NCBI RefSeq assembly: GCF_018138385.1
Contig: NZ_JAGSIE010000012.1
Location: 1-64,000 of the forward strand
Source of the DNA: Allobacillus saliphilus
GTDB taxonomy: Bacteria > Bacillota > Bacilli > Bacillales > Alkalibacillaceae
Length of the DNA stretch: 64,000 bases
Reading direction: 5' to 3'
In this document: positions 16,034 to 25,165 of the stretch, in pieces
How the letters are laid out: every line of letters begins with the position of its first letter
How positions within the stretch are numbered: the stretch's first letter is position 1
Position numbers and translations under genes: made by a program
The notes under the pieces: model-generated
What the model saw: the letters and a program-made list of their open reading frames with translations, nothing else
What the model was told of the DNA's origin: nothing
Database searches by the model: none

Positions 16034-16231
16034 TTACTCTTTAGCCTTCATTTGTTTGATTAAATATATTACTCTTCTCAAATAGATAATAACTAGGATC
16101 GATATACCAATCAAAAACAATAGAGCTGAAACAATCCAAAATTCAGTTAAATAGTGAGGTGCTGCTACGGCAATAGCTGCCAATAATAGGCCGCCAATTA
16201 TTAGAAAAGTAAGTATTCTGGCGATCATCAT
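16034..16231 (-). CDS. Small membrane protein (65 aa)
   Basis: Two membrane helices (about residues 4-26 and 30-50) and a short basic tail (RRVIYLIKQMKAKE) make up this 65-aa protein. I know no named family. GGAGG stands before tandem ATG codons. It lies alone between the carbonic-anhydrase-like gene and the tRNA. Confidence 0.65.
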   Translation of the reverse strand: MMIARILTFLIIGGLLLAAIAVAAPHYLTEFWIVSALLFLIGISILVIIYLRRVIYLIKQMKAKE

Positions 16232-16311
16232 AAAACCTCCAAAAAAAGATTGACAAGTTCAGTATAAAACATTATATTAGTAATTGTCGACAAAAGATTT
16301 ATTTATCAAAT

Positions 16312-16384
16312 GACTCCGTAGCTCAGCTGGGAGAGCGCCACCTTGACAGGGTGGAGGTCGTTGGTTCGAGCCCAATCGGAGTCA
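16312..16384 (+). tRNA. tRNA-Val (anticodon GAC)
   Basis: The 73-nt cloverleaf has a 7-bp acceptor stem (16312-16318 with 16377-16383) and discriminator A16384. The anticodon stem 16338-16342 with 16350-16354 holds anticodon GAC at 16345-16347, which reads GUC/GUU valine codons. A T loop TTCGAGC is present. CCA is not encoded. It is a single tRNA, outside any cluster. Confidence 0.93.
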
Positions 16385-16447
16385 TAGGGTGCCAAACCCA
16401 ATGAATCGCAATGTATAGAATTGAATTCATAATTGCGGTAGATAACA

Positions 16448-16480
16448 AACCTTCTTGGACATAGTCTAAGGAGGTTTTTT
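16448..16480 (+). terminator. Terminator after tRNA-Val
   Basis: A 12-bp stem with two wobbles (16448-16459 with 16465-16476), a 5-nt loop and T6 follow the tRNA by 64 bases. The next 200 bases (16481-16680) contain nothing I can identify. Confidence 0.8.
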
Positions 16481-16686
16481 ATATTAATTAAGAATTTATT
16501 ATCATGAAGCGATACTATAAAAGCAAGCGAATCAATTAACGTAAGTTGTAGAGTATTTGAATTTTAATGATTGATTGAACCAACAAACTCCCGTAACACT
16601 TTGAAAATACATCAAGTAAGAAAAAAATATTTAACTACTAATTGAAATTGGATAAGCTCGATAAGAATGTAAACTTGTTTCATGTA

Positions 16687-17082
16687 TTACCCTTCAACAA
16701 GTGCATCATATACAAGCACTTCATCATTATACTCTACCAAAATGATGAATGGGGCATCACCTTTCTCGTATTGATCATCGGTTGTATATAATTTAGTACC
16801 TTTTGGTAGTTTGCTTGCGTATAAATTCCTAAACCACCACTTATTTGTTGAACGTTTTTTAATTTCCCCGATAAATTCACCATGTTCAATATTATATTTA
16901 GATGAAATATCTTCTTGCTTATTCTTTACGTATATCAGATTATCTAGTTTGATGATATCTGCATCAGGATTATCATCTAAAATTTCTCTAGCAGTGGGAT
17001 TACCGAAACCGAGATTGACATATATGAAATATCCAATTAAACAAAGTGTAACGATGCTGATTAAGAAGATTATTTTCTTCAT
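16687..17082 (-). CDS. Membrane-anchored hypothetical protein
   Basis: This 131-aa protein has an N-terminal hydrophobic segment (about 3-24), either an uncleaved anchor or a signal peptide. The outside domain has many Asp, Lys and Tyr residues (TNKWWFRNLYASKLPKGTKLY in the middle) and looks like a small beta-rich exported domain. I recognise no family. The ribosome site (GGAAAGG) is rather far from the ATG. It appears monocistronic. Confidence 0.6.
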   Translation of the reverse strand: MKKIIFLISIVTLCLIGYFIYVNLGFGNPTAREILDDNPDADIIKLDNLIYVKNKQEDISSKYNIEHGEFIGEIKKRSTNKWWFRNLYASKLPKGTKLYTTDDQYEKGDAPFIILVEYNDEVLVYDALVEG

Positions 17083-17305
17083 AAACTATTCACTACCTTT
17101 CCAAGGATTTTTGACCTGTCACAAATTATTTTAATCTTACCTTTCGACTCTCTCAACCCGTATCTATACTTCAAATTTGCGAAATCCAACCGATATTATC
17201 CATAGTAGAAACATACTAAGGACGTATTATTGTCAAATAATTGTCCAAATAACTGTTTAGTAAACTTAGAATACTCCGATATAATTATAGGACTAAGGTA
17301 TCAAC

Positions 17306-17343
17306 TCCGATCGAATTATTCTATCAATGAAGATCGGATTTTA
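17306..17343 (+). promoter_or_regulatory. 5' leader hairpin before chemoreceptor gene
   Basis: A 7-bp stem (17306-17312 with 17332-17338) followed by TTTTATATATA lies 50 bp before the chemoreceptor start. A -10-like TATAAT (17280-17285) is just upstream, so this could be a leader terminator. The same region contains CCGATAT, the core of a motility sigma-D -10, but without a convincing -35. Confidence 0.35.
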
Positions 17344-17391
17344 TATATACATAGCTTTTAATCAACCAATTCATCAATCGGGGGAGAGTAC

Positions 17392-18684
17392 ATGAAAAAG
17401 AAATACCGGTTTGGACTTCGTAAAAAATTAATGTTTTTTACAACTGCTTTAGCAATTATTACATATTCAATGAGCGCTTTGTTCCTTTATGTAGTCTATG
17501 ATTACGTTACTCAATATTGGGCAGTTTCCATGGAAATATTTACGACGTTAACTTTATTGGCAGGGGTTATTTGGTCAGGAATTCTTGCTTTCTTTGCTGC
17601 TCGATTCATTACAAAGCCACTTGAAAAATTGGAACATGCAGCCTCAGAAGCTGCCAATGGACAACTAAACCAAGAAATTGATATTCATTCGTCAGATGAT
17701 GAGATTAGAGCATTGGGGCAGGCCTTTGATCAGATGCTGACAAATCTAAGAGATACCGTCACGAATATTGATACACATTTTGACCATACGAATGATACGG
17801 TTATTAAGATGAAATCTATTTCACAAGAATTGGCGACTTATTCTAATACGATTCGTTCAGCTACTGATGAAATTGCCAGTGGATCTGAAAGTTCAGCAGA
17901 AGCAATCCAACAAACAGTGGAATCGGTTGAGCGGATTACTAATCTTGCAGAAAATGTTCAAGAGAAAGCTTCTACATCAAGAAACAAGTCTCGTTCGATG
18001 TTAAATACCCTGCAAAATGGTAAATTGGTCGTTAATCAATTAGTTGACGGCATTCAGCAATTAACGGAGAATCAAGAGCTGTCCTTAACGGATGTCAATC
18101 GATTAAAAGATAATACGAAGCAAGTAGAAACGATCATTACGATGGTTGGCGATATTGCTGAACAAACGAACTTACTTGCACTGAATGCGTCGATTGAAGC
18201 GGCAAGAGCAGGGGAACACGGTAAAGGGTTTGCCGTTGTTGCTGAAGAAATCCGTAAGCTCGCAGATCAAAGTGCTGAAGCTGTTAAAAACATCTCAAAA
18301 TTAATTGCAGCGATTCAAAAAGATGTTAGTAATGTCGTTGTCCGAATTAATGAAAATGTAGAGACAGCAAGAGCTGAATCTGAAAATGGTGTTAAAACAA
18401 ATCGAGCGATTGAAGAAGTTGCCGATTCTGTCGAAGAAATCGCAACAGAGATTGACGCCATTTCTGAATTAGTTAATGAACAGTTGGAGGCCATCCAATC
18501 AACAGCAGCACAATCACAAGAGGTTGCTGCAGTCGCAGAGGAAACATCAGCTGGAACGGAAGAAGTCAATGCCTCGATTCAAGAGCAAGCCAGCACTATT
18601 GAAAATGTGAATCATTTTGCAAATGAATTGGAGAACCAAGCTCAAAGCTTAAATAAACAGATTCAACGATTTCGGTTAAAATAG
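17392..18684 (+). CDS. Methyl-accepting chemotaxis protein with minimal external loop
   Basis: This 430-aa receptor signals to CheA. Membrane helices lie at about 13-36 and 49-70, with only about a dozen residues between them. The usual 100-250-residue ligand domain is therefore missing. A HAMP domain follows (about 70-125, [24 protein letters not shown]). The coiled-coil signalling domain contains the conserved hairpin tip [21 protein letters not shown] near 262. With no outside sensor it probably responds to membrane state, a partner protein or an internal signal. The ATG follows GGGGGAGAG. Confidence 0.9.
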   Translation: MKKKYRFGLRKKLMFFTTALAIITYSMSALFLYVVYDYVTQYWAVSMEIFTTLTLLAGVIWSGILAFFAARFITKPLEKLEHAASEAANGQLNQEIDIHSSDDEIRALGQAFDQMLTNLRDTVTNIDTHFDHTNDTVIKMKSISQELATYSNTIRSATDEIASGSESSAEAIQQTVESVERITNLAENVQEKASTSRNKSRSMLNTLQNGKLVVNQLVDGIQQLTENQELSLTDVNRLKDNTKQVETIITMVGDIAEQTNLLALNASIEAARAGEHGKGFAVVAEEIRKLADQSAEAVKNISKLIAAIQKDVSNVVVRINENVETARAESENGVKTNRAIEEVADSVEEIATEIDAISELVNEQLEAIQSTAAQSQEVAAVAEETSAGTEEVNASIQEQASTIENVNHFANELENQAQSLNKQIQRFRLK

Positions 18685-18730
18685 GTATGCTAAAAGTAAA
18701 TTAATAATCTAAATGCTAATATAATCAAAA

Positions 18731-18768
18731 AATGACCACCAAATCTGTATGATTGGTGGTCATTCTTT
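18731..18768. terminator. Bidirectional terminator
   Basis: An 11-bp stem (18731-18741 with 18753-18763) sits between the convergent chemoreceptor and CAP-domain genes, with A and T runs on both sides. Confidence 0.8.
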
Positions 18769-18772
18769 ACTA

Positions 18773-19654
18773 TTATTTTCCGATAAACTGTTGTGTCCAG
18801 TGATTACCTTGTTCTACATAACCAACGCCGATGTGCGTGAAGTTGCCATTTAAAATGTTGGCACGGTGATCTTCACTGTTCATCCAAGCATTGACGACTT
18901 GCTGTGGCGTACGCTGTCCTTTAGCGATATTTTCACCAGCTGTACGATAGTCAACACCAAATTGTTTCATCATGTCAAATGGTGAACCGTACGTTGGGCT
19001 ATTGTGTGAAAAATAATTATTTGTCGCCATATCACGAGATTTTTCACGAGCAACTTTGCTCAATTCTGTATCGATTTTCAATGGTTGCAAACCATGTTTA
19101 CTTCTCTCTTCATTCGTCAATTGAACGACTTGTTGTTCAAACTCATTCAATTCATTAGTTGTTTGTTCAGGTTGCTCTTGTTTTTGCTCCGTCACTTCTT
19201 CTTTAACTGGTGTTTCTTCGACTTGTTGTTCTTTCTCAACCTCTTTTTCAGGTGCTTTCTCTTGCTCTTTTTCTGGAGCTTTTTCAATTTCCTTCTCTTG
19301 TTCTTTTTCTACTTCTTTTTTAGGTTGCTCTTTTTTAGGCTGCTCAGGTGCAGGCTGTTTTTCTGACTTTGGCTCATTAGCTTTATTGTCAGATGGCTTT
19401 TGTTCTTTTTGATCTTGTTGATTTACGTCTTTCTGATCTTGGTTGCTTTGCCATTTATATGGGCTAAAGATTTTTTTCCACCAGTCATTACCTGAGAAAT
19501 AGTCTGACCAACCGTTAAAAGAATAGAAGACTTTATATGAGAAATTCTGTTGTACTTGTGTTTGATCGGACGTCGCTGCTGATGCAGAAGATGCAAACAC
19601 TCCGCCAAACAGAATAGTTAAAGCAATCGCTAGAATACTAATTTTTTTCTTCAT
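18773..19654 (-). CDS. Secreted CAP/SCP-domain protein (YkwD-like)
   Basis: This 293-aa exported protein has a signal peptide cut after about residue 26 (SSASAA). A short aromatic segment (about 40-70) follows, then a low-complexity linker of Lys, Glu, Pro and Gln (about 75-160), and a CAP domain to the end. The CAP fold shows LTNEERSKHGLQPL, YFSHNSPTYGSPF, the cavity residues AGENIAKG, and HRANILNGNFTHIGVGY. CAP proteins are exported and mostly of unknown activity; in bacilli YkwD-like members are linked to the envelope and spores. A paralogue lies at 34438. The next 370 bases upstream hold only its leader. Confidence 0.88.
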   Translation of the reverse strand: MKKKISILAIALTILFGGVFASSASAATSDQTQVQQNFSYKVFYSFNGWSDYFSGNDWWKKIFSPYKWQSNQDQKDVNQQDQKEQKPSDNKANEPKSEKQPAPEQPKKEQPKKEVEKEQEKEIEKAPEKEQEKAPEKEVEKEQQVEETPVKEEVTEQKQEQPEQTTNELNEFEQQVVQLTNEERSKHGLQPLKIDTELSKVAREKSRDMATNNYFSHNSPTYGSPFDMMKQFGVDYRTAGENIAKGQRTPQQVVNAWMNSEDHRANILNGNFTHIGVGYVEQGNHWTQQFIGK

Positions 19655-19679
19655 GTGTGCTTTACACTCCTTTGGGTTG

Positions 19680-20030
19680 TTTTTTGTTGCAACATCATCA
19701 TAGCATGCGTTTTTCTGTCATATTTGTGGCACAAATTACCTGTTTAATAGGCAATTCTGTGGAAAAGTGCATAACCTTTATGTAGCAAGGAGTTGACAAA
19801 CTGGTGAGATTTTCTTGATTGGTTAATAGAAGTACAGCAGGAAACTTTTACATAGATTTATATGTTGACAGATTTTAAAAAACGTCTTTTGTTACAAAAA
19901 CAGCCTAAATGTAATGAAAATGTTACTTGATTTCATCGTTGAATTTAAGGAGAAGGGCATCTCATTCAAAGTGGGTTGATAGAAAGGGATGCTGTAGATT
20001 CCAGTCTTCAACAGTTATGTAATTAAACAA
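19680..20030. other. Intergenic stretch without identifiable gene
   Basis: This AT-rich region holds the promoter side of the CAP-domain gene on the minus strand. I see TTGACA-like hexamers near 19793 and 19864 on the plus strand but no matching gene, no repeat and no conserved RNA. Confidence 0.4.
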
Positions 20031-20031
20031 C

Positions 20032-20058
20032 AAAAAAGCACCGACCGGAGTCAGTGCT
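20032..20058 (-). terminator. Rho-independent terminator
   Basis: A 9-bp stem with one wobble (20037-20045 with 20050-20058) and a 4-nt loop is followed by TTTTTT on the minus strand. It ends the DUF1189-like gene. Confidence 0.8.
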
Positions 20059-20073
20059 ACAATTAAATATATT

Positions 20074-20559
20074 TTATTCTTTCATCCTTGGAAATACTAA
20101 AATCATTTTCGTGATCAAGAAAAAGTAAATGAGAAGAGGCAGTAAATTAATCCAGACCGTCTCAATTTGAAAAATACGAAATATGAGGTAAATAATCATA
20201 GGAATTGTTAAGGCGAACGCAGTCATTTTCCACAATTGTTGATAGGCTAGTTTTCTATGTAAAAAGTTACGTATGATGACGGCGATTCCGGACAAAACCG
20301 ATAAACCAATTACGACGAACAGAAAAATCGTTGCTGGATAAAGGATGATCAGCTGAATAAAATACAACTCTCTTGGCATTCCAAAATAGTCCACTTCCTT
20401 ATATGATGTGAACGCATGGAAAATATCAGGGAGTACTAAAATAAAAGTGAAAATCAACGCATAAACCATAGTATCTCTCATACTAACTCGGTTTAAACGA
20501 AATAGTGCTGCTTTATTTGGTAATTGAATACTATTTTTAACATTTGTTAAGAAATTCAC
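20074..20559 (-). CDS. DUF1189-like membrane protein
   Basis: This 161-aa protein has four or five membrane helices (about 28-50, 68-100, 112-132, 136-156). The short N-terminal segment SIQLPNKAALFRLNRVSMRDTM resembles the opening of the DUF1189 family. Function is unknown. It lies 20 bases downstream of the ferredoxin gene on the same strand and is likely co-transcribed with it. Confidence 0.65.
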   Translation of the reverse strand: MNFLTNVKNSIQLPNKAALFRLNRVSMRDTMVYALIFTFILVLPDIFHAFTSYKEVDYFGMPRELYFIQLIILYPATIFLFVVIGLSVLSGIAVIIRNFLHRKLAYQQLWKMTAFALTIPMIIYLIFRIFQIETVWINLLPLLIYFFLITKMILVFPRMKE

Positions 20560-20579
20560 GGCTGTTCCTCCGGCAATCT

Positions 20580-20819
20580 TTAGCTGCGTTTAAAAAATTC
20601 TTCTGCTGCTTTCAGGTATTTTTCTTCATCAGGCATCATATCAAAATCCTCAACAATTGCACTGACCGGGCATACAGATAGACATGCACCACAATTGATA
20701 CAGATTTCAGGATCGATATAATATTGATCTGGACCTTTTTCTATACAATCGACAGGACAAACCTCTACACATTCACCTGCCATTTCATCTTGGCAAGGCG
20801 CAGTAATAACAAAAGCCAT
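20580..20819 (-). CDS. Ferredoxin, 4Fe-4S type
   Basis: This 79-aa ferredoxin carries two Cys groups: C-x(3)-CPVDC at 17-25 and CINCGACLSVCP at 40-51. The second is a full 4Fe-4S motif. The first has irregular spacing, as in seven-iron (3Fe-4S/4Fe-4S) ferredoxins. It transfers electrons in the cytoplasm to enzymes not identifiable from the context. A DUF1189-like gene follows it on the same strand. Confidence 0.9.
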   Translation of the reverse strand: MAFVITAPCQDEMAGECVEVCPVDCIEKGPDQYYIDPEICINCGACLSVCPVSAIVEDFDMMPDEEKYLKAAEEFFKRS

Positions 20820-20976
20820 TATCTATTCCTCCAATGTTGACTACTCAAAAATGTTCTTCATTCATTATAATGAAAATTGTTCAATTACAAAAGCTTTCCG
20901 TTTCAAATTAATTATGATTAATCTCACTAGGGAAGGGAAATAAGTAAAAAAGAGCTACGAAAAAAGGGGTATGTTA

Positions 20977-21531
20977 ATGAACATCTATACAGTTGGTCAC
21001 TCTGTTCATAGCCAAGATTTTTTTCTGAAGATGTTGTTCTATGCTAATATTGATTTCGTTGCAGATGTTCGAGCCTTCCCAGGTAGTCGAAAGTTCCCTC
21101 ATTTTAAAAAAGAACGAATGGAACAATGGCTACCAGAATCATCAATTGCCTATCAACACTTTTCCCTTCTTGGGGGAAGACGAACGAAATCGAGGTCTTT
21201 TCAAGAAGAATTGAATGAGGGGTGGAACAACCAATCCTTTCACAACTATGCGGACTATACATTAACCGAAGATTTTTTAGAAGGAGTTAACGAACTTCAA
21301 CATGTAGCAAAAAAACACAACCTTGTTTATTTTTGTTCAGAACGACATCCATCACGATGTCACCGCTTACTAATCAGTAACTGGCTTCAAGTGAATGGGT
21401 GGAATGTGTTTCATATCATTGACAATTCCAAAAGCGAAATCGAACTTGTTGAGCATGAATTAGGGCGCTGGGGAGCAATGCCAATCATCGAAGCAGACGG
21501 TTCTGTTGTTTATCCAAAGCTCAACTCATAA
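20977..21531 (+). CDS. DUF488 family protein
   Basis: This 184-aa protein belongs to DUF488. Typical marks are IYTVGHS at the start, DVRAFPGSRKFPHF near 32-45, the LLGGRR segment near 66, and the Cys-rich block VYFCSERHPSRCHR near 116. The biochemical role of the family is unresolved. ATG 20977 is preferred because AAAGGGG ends 7 bases before it; an ATG six bases upstream is too close. A terminator lies just downstream. Confidence 0.88.
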   Translation: MNIYTVGHSVHSQDFFLKMLFYANIDFVADVRAFPGSRKFPHFKKERMEQWLPESSIAYQHFSLLGGRRTKSRSFQEELNEGWNNQSFHNYADYTLTEDFLEGVNELQHVAKKHNLVYFCSERHPSRCHRLLISNWLQVNGWNVFHIIDNSKSEIELVEHELGRWGAMPIIEADGSVVYPKLNS

Positions 21532-21564
21532 AAATGCCCACCTTCACTGTGAAGGTGGGCATTT
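21532..21564. terminator. Bidirectional terminator
   Basis: A perfect 15-bp stem (21532-21546 with 21550-21564) with a 3-nt loop lies between the convergent DUF488 and CBS-domain genes. Confidence 0.9.
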
Positions 21565-21573
21565 AAATGTTAT

Positions 21574-21993
21574 TTATTTTTCTTCTTTAATTGCGCTCTG
21601 TACTTCGTCAACGATATCTTTCGTCTGTTGATTTCTAGCTAAGTCACCTGTTGACACAACACCTTTTAACTCATCATTTTCAACGACGAATAAGCGTTTT
21701 ACTTGATGACTCTCCATTTGTTGAACGCCTTCATGAACATCTGTATCAGGTGAAGCACTAATGACCTTGCTTGTCATAATTTCACTAACTTCCGTATTAT
21801 CTGGATTCTTTCCTTCAGCCAAACCGCGAGTGACGATATCACGATCGGTTACAACACCTTTAAGTTTATTACCTTCCAATACGGGAAGATCTCCGATATC
21901 ATTATTTTTCATTTCTTTTGCTGTCGCCGTAAGGTTATCTGTTGCATCTGCAGCAATTACGGTATCTGTCATCACTTCTTTAAGCATTGGCAT
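21574..21993 (-). CDS. Protein with two CBS domains
   Basis: This 139-aa protein consists of two CBS domains (about 7-62 and 72-130), which usually bind adenosine nucleotides such as AMP, ATP or c-di-AMP. Marks include DIGDLPVLEGNKLKGVVTDRDIV and VKRLFVVENDELKGVVSTGDLA. It ends in a Lys/Glu tail. It is probably a nucleotide-sensing regulator acting on a partner. The start MPMLKEV is set by AAGGAGG 8 bases upstream; 21 more codons are open upstream but lack a ribosome site. Confidence 0.88.
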   Translation of the reverse strand: MPMLKEVMTDTVIAADATDNLTATAKEMKNNDIGDLPVLEGNKLKGVVTDRDIVTRGLAEGKNPDNTEVSEIMTSKVISASPDTDVHEGVQQMESHQVKRLFVVENDELKGVVSTGDLARNQQTKDIVDEVQSAIKEEK

Positions 21994-22224
21994 GTGGAAA
22001 ACCTCCTTAGGTGAAATTTTTATGCCTCTAAACTTTCGGGCTTGTTCATCCCACACTAATATTATTTCCTGAAAAAGTCGTATTAAAACTAGTTAATTTG
22101 TACAGTATGTGACTATAATTAAAAATTCATAAACCCTTCAAATACTTCATTAAACGACCGACGATGGATATGTTAAATTAAACATAGGAACATAGATCAC
22201 TGAAATCAATGGAGGGAAAAGCAA

Positions 22225-22653
22225 ATGAACATAAAACGTTTCATCGTATTGACCTTATTAGTTCTTGTATTAGCTGCTTGTTCAAGTAATGATAAGGAAG
22301 AGGAAAAAGAACACGCTAATCATTCAAATGAATCAGATGAATTAACAGCATTGGAAGTAGAAGTAGATATTCCGGAGCAAGTTGAAGTAGGGGAAACGGT
22401 TGAGCTGAAAGCATTGGTTACTTATGGAGAAGAGGATGTAACTGATGCAGAAGAGATGAACTTCGAGTACTGGAAAAAAGGAAATAAAGATAATAGTGAG
22501 ACCGTCGAAACAACGAATAATGGAGACGGTAGCTATACGGTAGAAGTTACGTTTGAAGAAAAAGGCGTATATGAGATGTTTGCACATACGACTGCAAAGG
22601 GTCAACATAATATGCCACAAGCATCGATTACTGTTGGGGATGTCGAAGAATAA
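22225..22653 (+). CDS. YtkA-like lipoprotein
   Basis: This 142-aa lipoprotein has a signal peptide ending in LAAC (Cys19) and an acidic linker. Its beta-sandwich domain is of the YtkA/FixH-like type (VEVDIPEQVEVGETVELKALVTYGEEDV, then YTVEVTFEEKGVYEMFAHTTAKGQH). YtkA-like proteins are often near copper or cytochrome oxidase genes; no such genes adjoin it here. It is monocistronic with its own terminator. Confidence 0.78.
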   Translation: MNIKRFIVLTLLVLVLAACSSNDKEEEKEHANHSNESDELTALEVEVDIPEQVEVGETVELKALVTYGEEDVTDAEEMNFEYWKKGNKDNSETVETTNNGDGSYTVEVTFEEKGVYEMFAHTTAKGQHNMPQASITVGDVEE

Positions 22654-22669
22654 TAACAGGTGGATTTTA

Positions 22670-22704
22670 AGCAATCTTCAAAACAATTGAAGATTGCTTT
22701 TTTA
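22670..22704 (+). terminator. Rho-independent terminator
   Basis: A perfect 11-bp stem (22670-22680 with 22688-22698) and a T6-rich tail follow the YtkA-like gene. Confidence 0.88.
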
Positions 22705-22819
22705 TTAGAAAGTTAGTTTATTGTAATCTTTCGTGTTATTGAAATTAAAAACGATTATGAATACTATATATGAATCTATATAATGAAATTAATGATAAAT
22801 AGGAAAGAAGGATTTCATA

Positions 22820-23503
22820 ATGGTATGTTTCCCTGAATTTTTTAAGCAATTCCCTGTTTTTTCTGATTTAACAAACAGTGAATTAAATGAAGTGGCCGAG
22901 ATTTCTAACCACCGGATTTTCCCGAAAGGCACAAATATTTTTATTGAGGGGGAAGAAAGGAAAGCTGTTTATTTTATTTTGTCTGGATTAGTAAAAGTAT
23001 ATAAAGTAAATGAAAAAGGACAAGAGCAAGTCATTTCTTTCTTACATTCAGATGAAATGTTTCCTCATGTAGGTTTTTTTGATGAAACACCCTATCCGGC
23101 AACGGCAGTCACGATTAACCAGGTTGATTTGCTCTCTATCCCCATTGAAGAATTTGAAATATTAATGCTTCGTAAACCAGAGATTTCAATAAAAGTGATG
23201 CGAGTGATGGGGAAAAAATTGTTAGAAATGCAGAACCGGATACAGTCGATTACTACTCAAAGTGTTTTTTCACGCATCATCAGCACATTGTTGAGATTTT
23301 CAAAGGAATTGGGTGAGCAACAAGAAGACGGAACAATCATAATACGTATGCCAATGACCAATACGGATCTCGCTAGTTTAATTGGTGTGACGCGAGAATC
23401 GGTCAATCGTACATTGAACCGATTAAAAAAAGAGGGGATTGTTACTCATAATCGTAAGGAAATTAGCATTTTGGATGAAAAGAAACTGATTGATTATACA
23501 TAA
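22820..23503 (+). CDS. Crp/Fnr family transcriptional regulator
   Basis: This 227-aa regulator has a cyclic-nucleotide-binding-like beta barrel (about 8-125, GTNIFIEGEERKAVYFILSGLVKVYK) and a long dimer helix (about 115-150). The C-terminal winged helix-turn-helix has the recognition segment TNTDLASLIGVTRESVNRTLNRLKKEG (about 177-203). It has one Cys (residue 3), so it cannot hold an Fnr 4Fe-4S cluster. It also lacks the full cAMP-binding set. The signal is unknown. Neighbours give no clear target. Confidence 0.88.
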   Translation: MVCFPEFFKQFPVFSDLTNSELNEVAEISNHRIFPKGTNIFIEGEERKAVYFILSGLVKVYKVNEKGQEQVISFLHSDEMFPHVGFFDETPYPATAVTINQVDLLSIPIEEFEILMLRKPEISIKVMRVMGKKLLEMQNRIQSITTQSVFSRIISTLLRFSKELGEQQEDGTIIIRMPMTNTDLASLIGVTRESVNRTLNRLKKEGIVTHNRKEISILDEKKLIDYT

Positions 23504-23574
23504 AATGTTTTATGGCGTTGAGGTAGTAGTAGAGTGAAAGGTCTATAAGAGACTATCAAATATAACGCATAAAA

Positions 23575-23619
23575 ACAAAAATCGAACGGCTATCCATCAG
23601 ATAGTCGTTCGGTTCTTTT
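23575..23619. terminator. Bidirectional terminator
   Basis: An interrupted 11-bp stem (23583-23593 with 23601-23611) with an A-rich left flank and a TTCTTTT right flank separates the convergent regulator and DUF1445 genes. Confidence 0.75.
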
Positions 23620-23628
23620 ATTAATTAT

Positions 23629-24426
23629 TTATTTAAATGAATTGCGATTCTCTAAAAATTCTTTATTTGTAATATCAGTAACAAACATATGGCCTGGTGA
23701 GTGGGTGATCATAAATGGGACTTTGCTTTTTACTGCAGCCATTTGAGGCGTCACCCCACAAGCCCAAAAGACAGGTTCTTCATCGTCTTCTATTTTGACC
23801 GTATCTCCGAAGTCAGGCCGTTCAATTGCTTCGATTCCAATTTGATTTGGGTCACCGATATGAATAGGCGCCCCATGCATGTTTGGATAGTTTGCTGTAA
23901 TTTGACGAGCTTTTTCAATCAAATTCCTTTTAATTGGTCGCATCGAGACGACGAGAGGTCCATGGAATTTTCCAGCTGGTGTTGTCGGAATAGATGTCGT
24001 ATACATGGCGACATTCTTTCCTTCTTTAATATGTCTTAACGAAATTCCAGCATCAAGCAATGTTTTTTCAAATGTAAAGCTACAGCCGATTAAAAAGGTC
24101 ACCAAGTCACTTTTCCAAAGAGATTCAATAGAGCTTAGTTCTCGATCGACTTTCCCATCATGATAAATTCGGTATCTCGGCACATCTGTCCGAACATCTG
24201 AACCATTCGCCAAGTTCGACTCTACTTCACCTGGTTCTAAGACATCGATGATCGGGCATGATTTTGGATTCCGGTAAGCAAATAGAAAAAAATCAAAAGC
24301 GTATTCTATTGGTAAAATAACAACATTTGCTTGAACAAAATCTTCACAATGTCCGGAAGTTGTTTGATCAAATTCACCATTTCGAATTTTTTCTCTTAAT
24401 AATTTCGGATAATCTCTCACGACCAA
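23629..24426 (-). CDS. DUF1445 / D-glutamate cyclase-like putative hydro-lyase
   Basis: This 265-aa protein belongs to the YcsI/DUF1445 family, annotated as a putative hydro-lyase; a related domain in mitochondria is D-glutamate cyclase. Conserved blocks seen are GHCEDFVQANVVILP, DVRTDVPRYRIYHDG, FLIGCSFTFEKTLLDAGI, and the C-terminal FWACGVTPQMA followed by MITHSPGHMFVTD. A TTG start at 24426 is used, 6 bases after GGGGGC. It is a single gene. Confidence 0.88.
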   Translation of the reverse strand: MVVRDYPKLLREKIRNGEFDQTTSGHCEDFVQANVVILPIEYAFDFFLFAYRNPKSCPIIDVLEPGEVESNLANGSDVRTDVPRYRIYHDGKVDRELSSIESLWKSDLVTFLIGCSFTFEKTLLDAGISLRHIKEGKNVAMYTTSIPTTPAGKFHGPLVVSMRPIKRNLIEKARQITANYPNMHGAPIHIGDPNQIGIEAIERPDFGDTVKIEDDEEPVFWACGVTPQMAAVKSKVPFMITHSPGHMFVTDITNKEFLENRNSFK

Positions 24427-24487
24427 AACGCCCCCATTTAAATGATAATGATAGCGTATCTTTAAAAATATAGTTAGTCAATCACGG

Positions 24488-25165
24488 TTAATTGTCATAA
24501 GTTTGTATGTTGAAACCTCCAGTTGGATGCCATTCAGCAAAATAAACATTGTCTACCTCAATCTCTTTCTCTTTTAGTTGCTCAAGCAACCATTCCTTCG
24601 TTTGACCGGCAGCTTCCAGGTCCCGTTCACTAATGTCTCCTTCTTCGATAAGTAAATAACTCGGATGATTTTGTTCAAAATCGTCCAGTATTTCATCTTT
24701 ATCTACTTGGTCATATCTCGCTTTTGGAATGACACTGACTAAACCACTTGTTTCTAATATGGCATATTGTACCTGTTCTATAGAGAAAATACCTTGCATG
24801 CGTAAAAGCGTGCGAAGTTGTTCTGTTTCTAACTTCGCTTTCTCTACATTTTTAATATTTAACTTTCCATCCTTAATGAGTGTGATAGCACGACCTTTAA
24901 CAATAGGACGTAATTTATCGTATTTAACGAGTAAAGTTTCAATTGCCCAAATTAAAAAAGCCCATAGTGCAAGTGCAAAAATAATATGATAAAATTTAGC
25001 TTGGTCTTCGTAAATTGATTCTTCGATGATTCCACCTAATATTAGTGCATACACAAAGTCTAAAGGTGTTACTTGGGAAAGCTCTTTTCTACCAAGCAAT
25101 CGGGTTATAATGACGATACCGACCAAGCCGATAATTAATGATACGGCAATTGTTTGAAACATCAT
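24488..25165 (-). CDS. DUF421 (YetF-like) membrane protein
   Basis: This 225-aa protein has three N-terminal membrane helices (about 3-22, 34-52, 58-77). The cytoplasmic YetF/YcaP-type domain carries the motif GRKELSQVTPLDFVYALILGGIIEESIY near 25-52. Later segments VKGRAITLIKDGKLN and LRTLLRMQGI are characteristic. The family has unknown function; some members are linked to spores or membrane stress. The ATG at 25165 follows AAGGAGG. Confidence 0.85.
   Translation of the reverse strand: MMFQTIAVSLIIGLVGIVIITRLLGRKELSQVTPLDFVYALILGGIIEESIYEDQAKFYHIIFALALWAFLIWAIETLLVKYDKLRPIVKGRAITLIKDGKLNIKNVEKAKLETEQLRTLLRMQGIFSIEQVQYAILETSGLVSVIPKARYDQVDKDEILDDFEQNHPSYLLIEEGDISERDLEAAGQTKEWLLEQLKEKEIEVDNVYFAEWHPTGGFNIQTYDN

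Noticed and set aside
16385-16447. Phage attachment site next to tRNA-Val
   Set aside because: No integrase, no direct repeat of the tRNA 3' end and no phage genes were seen nearby.
17256-17285. Sigma-D motility promoter for the chemoreceptor
   Set aside because: The CCGATAT -10 core is present, but the expected TAAA -35 at 15-bp spacing is TTTA, so the match is too weak to call as a promoter.
19085-19366. Phe/Leu-rich membrane protein on the plus strand
   Set aside because: It is the antisense shadow of the Lys/Glu/Pro linker of the CAP-domain gene.
24438-24456. Fur box upstream of the DUF1445 gene
   Set aside because: Only the first half (TGATAAT) matches; the second half does not, and the gene has no iron link.
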